NCBI GenBank assembly: GCA_041917295.1
Contig: JAYRXX010000022.1
Coordinates: 1 to 64,000, forward strand
Length of the DNA: 64,000 bases
Reading direction: 5' to 3'
Source of the DNA: JADKHR01 sp041917295
Lineage (GTDB): Bacteria > Elusimicrobiota > Elusimicrobia > FEN-1173
Of the stretch, positions 58,686 to 64,000 are shown one piece after another. The notes under the pieces are model-generated. The model searched no databases. It saw nothing but the letters and a program-made list of their open reading frames with translations, and had not been told where the DNA came from. Every line of letters begins with the position of its first letter. Positions within the stretch are counted from its first letter, which is position 1. Made by a program: the position numbers and the translations under genes.

Positions 58686-60983
58686 ATGACGATCCGTGAG
58701 ATGAAACGAGCGATGGTTCTGTTTTTGGTCACGGCCGGGGTGTTCCTGTATCCGGTGATCACGGGGGACACTCTGTTCGTCGGGGACATGACCTATTCGT
58801 TTCAACCCTGGTTGACGTACGCGGCGCAAGAAATCCAGTCGGGGCGGTTCCCGCTGTGGAACCCGTATTCCGCCTGCGGGGAACCGTTTATCAGCAACCC
58901 GCAGGTGATGATATTTAATCCAGCGGCGATCGTGTATTGGCTGTGCCCGTTCACCACGGGCAACGGGGTGTATTTGGTGATCAGCCAAAGCCTGCTGTTT
59001 ATGTTCACCTATTTATTGGCCCGGCGCTGGATCGGCCGCACCGCAACGGCGGGCTCGACGGCGCACGGACCGGCCAGCCTGGCGGCGCTGGGGTTAGCGT
59101 GGGGCGGTTTCGCGGTGAGCCATTGGGAATTCCCGTCGGCGATCGGAACGATGTGGAGCTTGCCGCTCTTTTTTCTGCTCGGCCTGGGGGAAAGCTGGAA
59201 AGCCTTGGCGGTCGGCTGGGCGCTCACATTTTTTTCGGGATACACCCAATTCAGTTATTACGCGGCGGTCCTGGCGTTCGCGGGCGCGGCCCACGCGGCC
59301 TTTTCGCGCCGACGCAGCGGGCGAGAACGAACGTGGATTTTTCTTTGTTTAACCGCCGCCACACTCGCGGGAATTTTTCTGGCCCTGCCGCAAATCGCGG
59401 TGTCATGGGAAAACGCGCGCCAATCCTTTCGCACCACGATCGCCGAAACGGACGCCGGCAAGCACCTGTTAACCCCGATCTACCTGCTGAAATTGTGGAT
59501 TCCCCGTCTCACCAACACCGTGGCCCTGGCTTTTCAAGAAAGGACGCCGTTCGGGCCGGAGTTCTGGTCGATCCAGCGAAACTGGCTCGCGACATTTTTC
59601 ATGGGAACCCCGCTGTGCATCCTGGGCCTCAGCGGCCTCGTGCGGACCCCGCGAGGGAAAACGGTTGTGTTGGCGGGCCTGATGGCCGTGGGATCGGCAT
59701 GGGCGTTCGGCATTGAACCGTTTTTTGGATGGAGCCGATCGGCTGTGCCGGGCCTTCGATACCTCACGCATTTTGCCAACGCGTCCATACTTCTTTGGCT
59801 GAGTTTGGCCCTCTCATCGACGAACATGGCGCATCCCGGCCCCGGGCGAAATGCCTGGACGGCGCTGACCGCCGGGGCCCTGCTGGCGCCCGCCGTGGCT
59901 CTGGCCCTGTCGCCCGACCTGCGCGAATGGACGCTCCACCGCCTTCTGGGCCTCACGTCTCTATCGGAAAACCAACACCGGTGGGTCATGCAAGCGGGGG
60001 GCACCGCGGCCACGGCCATTCTGATTTTCGCGGGGACATGGCTCGTTTTCCGTCATAAGAGGTGGGCGGCTCTCTGGGCCCTGACCCTGGCGGAGCTGGG
60101 CCTGTTCGGACGAAGTTTGCAACCGTGGACCCCGTCGTCGATCTACCACGATCGGCCCTCCCTCACCCGATCGTTGGCTGAATCCGCCAACCGGTTTTCC
60201 ATAGCCCCCGCCACGATGAAAGGTGAAAAAGTTTTAGACGGAACAAATTTAACCCAAGGATACGCCAGCGCCCGGGAAGTAATGTATCCCAACGTGCCGT
60301 TGCCGTATCGTGTCCATCAAACGTGGTCGTATGAGGTGTTTGGGATTAAAGAATTCGTGGAATACCGCCGGCGGGTTCCCGACCTTCCGGGCGACTCGGC
60401 GATGCTGGACTTTCTGGGAGGAAACCCGACCATGTCGACGACAAACCTGCCCGCCCCGTCGAAGTTTGTGGGCCAACGTCCGAACGCGCTCTTGTATACC
60501 CGCCCCACGGCCCTGCCCCGGACAACGGCGGTGAAACAAGCCGTCTTAATGACCAACCCGGAAGAACGGTTAACCTATTTGGCCGGGCCCTGGGATCCCC
60601 GACAAGAAGTGGTGATCGAATCCCCCCCGCCCATCGTCCAGCGCGACGCCGAAACGCCCCCCCCCGCGGGAGCCCCGCTTGTCACGGGTTGGTCGGACGG
60701 CCCCGGCCATGCCCGGGCCCAGGGGGAAGGAAAAGGCTGGCTGGTCCGAAGCGAAACGTTTTATCCGGGCTGGTCGTGCTGGGTCAACGGACGGCGCGTG
60801 CCCATCGAACGGGCGAACCACGCCTTCCAAGCGGTGCCTGTGCCCGACGGAAAATGGGAAACCCACTGGCGATACCGGTCAACCGCCTTCGAAGGGGGGC
60901 TATTGATTTCGGTTGTAACGGGCTTAGGGGGCCTGAGCTGGATCGTTCGCCGATCTACAGCGCGCCTTCCAACGAATGGCTGA
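58686..60983 (+). CDS. Large polytopic membrane protein, YfhO/GT-C-like
   Basis: 765 residues from ATG 58686 (in-frame ATGs at 58623 and 58701 are alternatives; none has a clear SD). About 12-13 membrane helices and a large extracytoplasmic loop after the first (GDTLFVGDMTYSFQPWLTYAAQEIQSGRFPLWNPYSACGEPFISNPQ), which contains the acidic D-M-T pair and the F-P-L-W-N-P-Y motif typical of YfhO-type proteins, linked to lipid-carrier-dependent glycosyl transfer. The C-terminal soluble part (about 650-765) is beta-rich (GWLVRSETFYPGWSCWVNGRRVPIERANHAFQAVPVPDGKW). 3' end overlaps the DUF1015 gene by 29 bases. Confidence 0.8.
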   Translation: MTIREMKRAMVLFLVTAGVFLYPVITGDTLFVGDMTYSFQPWLTYAAQEIQSGRFPLWNPYSACGEPFISNPQVMIFNPAAIVYWLCPFTTGNGVYLVISQSLLFMFTYLLARRWIGRTATAGSTAHGPASLAALGLAWGGFAVSHWEFPSAIGTMWSLPLFFLLGLGESWKALAVGWALTFFSGYTQFSYYAAVLAFAGAAHAAFSRRRSGRERTWIFLCLTAATLAGIFLALPQIAVSWENARQSFRTTIAETDAGKHLLTPIYLLKLWIPRLTNTVALAFQERTPFGPEFWSIQRNWLATFFMGTPLCILGLSGLVRTPRGKTVVLAGLMAVGSAWAFGIEPFFGWSRSAVPGLRYLTHFANASILLWLSLALSSTNMAHPGPGRNAWTALTAGALLAPAVALALSPDLREWTLHRLLGLTSLSENQHRWVMQAGGTAATAILIFAGTWLVFRHKRWAALWALTLAELGLFGRSLQPWTPSSIYHDRPSLTRSLAESANRFSIAPATMKGEKVLDGTNLTQGYASAREVMYPNVPLPYRVHQTWSYEVFGIKEFVEYRRRVPDLPGDSAMLDFLGGNPTMSTTNLPAPSKFVGQRPNALLYTRPTALPRTTAVKQAVLMTNPEERLTYLAGPWDPRQEVVIESPPPIVQRDAETPPPAGAPLVTGWSDGPGHARAQGEGKGWLVRSETFYPGWSCWVNGRRVPIERANHAFQAVPVPDGKWETHWRYRSTAFEGGLLISVVTGLGGLSWIVRRSTARLPTNG

Positions 60984-62184
60984 CAATGCCCGACGGAATT
61001 TTCGGATAGAAATACGTGCTTTTGGGCGGCATCACAAAGCCCGCGGTGGCCACGTCCACCACTTCCTTGACGGTGTTGGGCGCTAAGAAGAAGGCCCACC
61101 CTTTGGTGTCGCGCGCGCGCTGAACAGCCTCTTTGGGATTTCGGGTAAAGAAGAAATCTTCTTTTCCCAACCCATCCAACGGCCCCGCGTGCAACCGCGC
61201 CACCGCCAACCGTTCGTGGGGCGTGCCCCGCAACGGGGGGGGCGTTTTGGCGAAGGCGTACCGATAAAATGCGCCCTTATAAAAAACCCCCGCCTCCAAC
61301 GCACCTGGTTTTTTTCCGTCGATCAAATCGGTAAACGCACCCAACCCGGAAACCCGCGTGAGCGTCCCCCACTTTTCCAACTGCACGAACCGGCGTTTTT
61401 CCCACGGCACGGCGCGATGGGTGGGCAACACTTCCAAACCGGGATCGTCGGAAGACGAGAAATAAGCCAACACCCGGTCTGACGCCGGAGGGCCGTGGGG
61501 CCTGTTTTTGCGGGCCCATTGGCTGTAAGCGAGGGCCGTTTCGTAGCGATGGTGCCCGTCGGCGATGGCGCAGGGCGACCCCGCCATGAGTGTTTGAAGG
61601 GTTTTTGCGTCGGCATCGGCCTCCCAGGCCCACAAGGTGTGCGTCACGCCCGCGGCGTCTTTAAAGCGAACCCAGGGGTCCCCGGCGGCCCGACGGCGCA
61701 CCAAGCGGTCAAGGCGCCCCGACGGGTCCTGAACGAGCAGTTGAATGGGGCTGGTTTGGGCGCGCAGGGCTTTAAACAAATGGAGCCGGTCGACCTTGGC
61801 GGTGGGCAACGTTTTCTCGTGGGGAAAAACCCCGCGGCCCCAGGGAACAACTTTCAGCGCCGCAAAAAACCCCCGCCGCGCCAACGGCCGCCCGTCCACG
61901 GGGGAACGAAACGCCGCTTCATACACGTAAAAGGCCGGCGTGCCGGAACGCTTTAAGACGCCCTGATCAAGCCAATCGGCCCATTGGCGGGCGGCGTGAC
62001 GGTAACGGGTGGCGGGGTCGCCCGCGGGCAGTTCGACGCGGACAAAGTTGAGGGGGTCTTGTTTAATCAAGGCCTCGCGCCCCGACGGCGAAATCACGTC
62101 GTAAGGCGGGCAAACCAAACGATTCATTTTTTTGCGCAGAGCGTCGGAGTAAACAAAAGCGCGAAACGGTTTAATGTCGGGCAT
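60955..62184 (-). CDS. DUF1015 family protein
   Basis: 409 residues from ATG 62184 (AAAGGATG upstream). It begins PDIKPFRAFVYSDALRKKMNRLVCPPYDVISPSGREALIKQDPLNFVRVELP, the family hallmark (C-P-P-Y-D-V-I). Further conserved parts: FYVYEAAF, CAIADGHHRYETALAYSQWARK and DDPGLEVLPTHRAV. Biochemical function not established; the domain is unlike known enzymes to me. It follows the alanine dehydrogenase-like gene by 22 bases and probably shares its operon. Confidence 0.88.
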   Translation of the reverse strand: MPDIKPFRAFVYSDALRKKMNRLVCPPYDVISPSGREALIKQDPLNFVRVELPAGDPATRYRHAARQWADWLDQGVLKRSGTPAFYVYEAAFRSPVDGRPLARRGFFAALKVVPWGRGVFPHEKTLPTAKVDRLHLFKALRAQTSPIQLLVQDPSGRLDRLVRRRAAGDPWVRFKDAAGVTHTLWAWEADADAKTLQTLMAGSPCAIADGHHRYETALAYSQWARKNRPHGPPASDRVLAYFSSSDDPGLEVLPTHRAVPWEKRRFVQLEKWGTLTRVSGLGAFTDLIDGKKPGALEAGVFYKGAFYRYAFAKTPPPLRGTPHERLAVARLHAGPLDGLGKEDFFFTRNPKEAVQRARDTKGWAFFLAPNTVKEVVDVATAGFVMPPKSTYFYPKIPSGIVSHSLEGAL

Positions 62185-62206
62185 GATCAATCATCCTTTT
62201 AGTCGA

Positions 62207-63199
62207 TTACAATTCCAGCGCCAGGCCGCGTTTCAATTGAACGGCGCGTTGATAAATACACCCGGCAACCGCCACGTCTTGAATGGCCAGACCGGTTGAA
62301 TCGAACACGGTGATGTCGCGATCCGAAAGCCGTCCGGGCTTTTTGCCGATCACCACTTCGCCGAGGGACGCGGCGATGTTGCGCGCGCCCAACAGGCCCT
62401 GATCGATCCCGACATTGATTTCGCCCGAATGCATGGCCTGCTCTGGGCTATCAACGACAAGGCGGGCGCGTTTTAATAAAGCGATTTCGAGTTCTTGTTT
62501 TCCGGGCGCATCGGCGCCGATGGCGTTGATGTGGGTGCCCTCGCGAACCCAGTCGGATCGCACGGCGATTTCGCGGCCGGGCGTGGTGGTGACCAAAATA
62601 TCCACATCGCACGCCTCTTGAACCGAAACGGCCCGCAAAGCCGGTCCCCCGGGCCGACCCTGGGCGGCGCAAAAAGCCTGGGCTTCCGCCTCAGACTTGG
62701 CGGCGACACGCACCTCTTGAATGGGGAACAACGAACACAGGGCCCGCAACTGGGTGACCGCCTGGCGACCGGCCCCGACCAAACCCAAAACGGTGGAATT
62801 TTTCCTGGCCAAGAATTTGGCGGCCACGCCGCCCCCGGCGCCGGTCCGAATATCCGTCAAACGACCCGCCGCCATGACGGCGATGGGCATGCCTGTTTCG
62901 GGGTCGTTGAGAACATAAATGGCCGCAACGGTGGGCAACCCGCGGGCGGGGTTGCCGGGGTGGGAGTTGACCACTTTCACTCCCGCAAACGGCCGTTTTC
63001 CCGCGCACGACAGCTGTGGAATATAGGCGGGCATAGCCCGCAAATCGCCGCCGTATTCTTTGAACTCCAAATACAACTTGGGCGGCATTTGGGCCTGGCC
63101 GCGCGCCAAGTGGGCAAAGGCCTCTTCCACGAGGGGCAACGCCGCCTCGACGGTAATAAGGTCTTCGACCTCTTTTTCCGCCAACCAAAGGATGTTCAT
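62207..63199 (-). CDS. Ornithine cyclodeaminase / alanine dehydrogenase family enzyme
   Basis: 330 residues. NAD-binding fold with GLVGAGRQAVTQLRAL (about 133-148) and the family core (KVVNSHPGNPARGLPTVAAIYVLNDPETGMPIAVMAAGRLTDIRTGAGGGVAAKFLARK). The GTHINAIGADAPGKQELE segment is closer to the archaeal-type alanine dehydrogenases than to ornithine cyclodeaminases. It overlaps hemL as TAATG. Product alanine/pyruvate or a related 2-oxo acid; not decidable from sequence. Confidence 0.85.
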   Translation of the reverse strand: MNILWLAEKEVEDLITVEAALPLVEEAFAHLARGQAQMPPKLYLEFKEYGGDLRAMPAYIPQLSCAGKRPFAGVKVVNSHPGNPARGLPTVAAIYVLNDPETGMPIAVMAAGRLTDIRTGAGGGVAAKFLARKNSTVLGLVGAGRQAVTQLRALCSLFPIQEVRVAAKSEAEAQAFCAAQGRPGGPALRAVSVQEACDVDILVTTTPGREIAVRSDWVREGTHINAIGADAPGKQELEIALLKRARLVVDSPEQAMHSGEINVGIDQGLLGARNIAASLGEVVIGKKPGRLSDRDITVFDSTGLAIQDVAVAGCIYQRAVQLKRGLALEL

Positions 63200-64000
63200 T
63201 AAAGGTCCCGAAAAACGCGATCCACGGCCGCGATGGTTTTGTCGATGTCGCGGTCCGAATGGGCCGCCGACATAAACGCCGCCTCAAACTGGGCTGGAGG
63301 GAAATAAACACCCCGCTCCAGGAGCCCATGGAAAAACCGACCGTACAGTTTGGCGTCGGATTTTTCGGCGCTGGCCAAATCGGTCACGGGCCCTTTGGCA
63401 AAGAACACGGTGAACATGGACCCAACGGCGTTCACGGTAATCTCGCGTCCGTAACGACGTGCCCGATCGCGCACCCCGCGCACCAACGCATCGGTCCGAT
63501 CGCGCAACGCGGTGTAAGGGGGTCGCCGACGCAACGCCGCCAAGGTCGCGGCGCCGGCGGCCATGGCCACGGGGTTTCCGGACAGGGTGCCGGCCTGGTA
63601 AACGGGCCCCAGGGGGGCGAGTTTTTGCATGATGTTTTTGCGCCCGCCGAAGGCGCCCACGGGAAACCCGCCGCCGATGATTTTGCCGAAACAGGTGATG
63701 TCAGCTTGTAATCTCAAAAGCTCTTGGGCGCCGCCGGGGGCCAACCGAAACCCGGTCATGACTTCATCGACGATCAACAACGCGCCGTGCCGACGGGGCA
63801 CCGATCGAAGGGCGGCCAAAAAGGGCCCCGACGGGGCCACCACGCCCATATTTCCCGCCACGGGCTCAACGATGACGGCGGCGATGCGCGGGCCCCATTG
63901 AGCGAAAGCGGCTTTCAGCGCGGCCGGATCGTTGTAGGGAAGAACCACGGTGAGACGGGCCAGTTCGGGTGGAACGCCGGCGGACGTGGGGTGGCCCAAG
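63199..64000 (-). CDS. hemL: HemL, glutamate-1-semialdehyde aminomutase (3' part)
   Basis: Partial: the N-terminus lies beyond the window edge. Converts glutamate-1-semialdehyde to 5-aminolevulinate in tetrapyrrole synthesis. PLP-binding Lys in ADITCFGKIIGGGFPVGAFGGRKNIM; GALLIVDEVMTGFRL gives the cofactor Asp; YQAGTLSGNPVAMAAGAATL and FEAAFMSAAHSDRDIDKTI are typical of HemL. It shares a TAATG junction with the dehydrogenase gene. Confidence 0.93.
   Translation of the reverse strand, partial: LGHPTSAGVPPELARLTVVLPYNDPAALKAAFAQWGPRIAAVIVEPVAGNMGVVAPSGPFLAALRSVPRRHGALLIVDEVMTGFRLAPGGAQELLRLQADITCFGKIIGGGFPVGAFGGRKNIMQKLAPLGPVYQAGTLSGNPVAMAAGAATLAALRRRPPYTALRDRTDALVRGVRDRARRYGREITVNAVGSMFTVFFAKGPVTDLASAEKSDAKLYGRFFHGLLERGVYFPPAQFEAAFMSAAHSDRDIDKTIAAVDRVFRDL

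Overview
The window comes from a diderm, flagellated bacterium of fairly high G+C. P-ring and L-ring genes (flgI, flgH, a short flgA), TonB/ExbBD, a lipobox protein set and two likely outer-membrane barrels all imply an outer membrane. Nothing in the sequence fixes the phylum. Elusimicrobiota or a similar deep-branching phylum is only a guess, based on the divergent versions of conserved flagellar proteins.

About 70% of the window (1-44.4 kb) is one motility locus. Plus strand, 1-16.6 kb: an MCP tail, a cheY-cheX-cheY-cheR block, a membrane protein/kinase/FlgT-like unit, then flgF-flgG-flgA-flgH-flgI-flgJ-flgM-flgN-flgK-flgL-fliW-csrA, a hybrid kinase and a divergent rpoN. Minus strand, 16.6-40.2 kb: flgN-like; flgB-flgC, a trigger-factor-like gene, fliE-F-G-H-I-J, an MgtE_N/MotE-like gene, fliK, flgD and a TIGR02530-type gene; then flgE, fliL-M-N-O-P-Q-R, flhB, flhA, fliA, PilZ and a hybrid kinase. 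A hemerythrin, an NtrC-type regulator, motA-motB and an atypical PilZ gene follow. Flagellin, fliD, fliS, flhF, flhG, cheA, cheW and cheB are not in the window.

The promoters read as a layered programme. Six sites match the sigma-54 -24/-12 consensus: before the kinase unit, flgF, flgE, flgB and the flgN-like gene, plus one inside the MotE-like gene ahead of fliK. Sigma-28-type sites precede flgM, the hemerythrin gene, motA and probably a small antisense gene at 6.3 kb. The NtrC-type regulator has a near-consensus sigma-70 promoter that places its ATG at +1. Kinase, regulator, sigma-54, sigma-28 and anti-sigma FlgM are therefore all in this window.

From 44.4 kb on, the content is housekeeping and envelope: a pair of beta-barrel-like proteins, a GT4 glycosyltransferase, a small lipoprotein, parB-parA, a zinc-ribbon protein, a pseudopilin cluster with a secreted FG-GAP propeller protein, and TonB-ExbD-ExbB with a HEAT-repeat lipoprotein. 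Next come tRNA-Thr(UGU) with two tandem 119-bp repeats that carry truncated tRNA copies, a dienelactone-hydrolase-like protein with Asp in the nucleophile position, a tandem universal stress protein, a large YfhO-like membrane protein, a DUF1015 protein, an alanine dehydrogenase/ornithine cyclodeaminase-family enzyme and the 3' part of hemL.

Genes are packed tightly: ATGA, TAATG and TTGA overlaps are the rule, and no gene-free stretch exceeds 300 bases. The longest, 56631-56880, is filled by the tRNA-derived repeats. No CRISPR array, insertion sequence or rRNA was seen.
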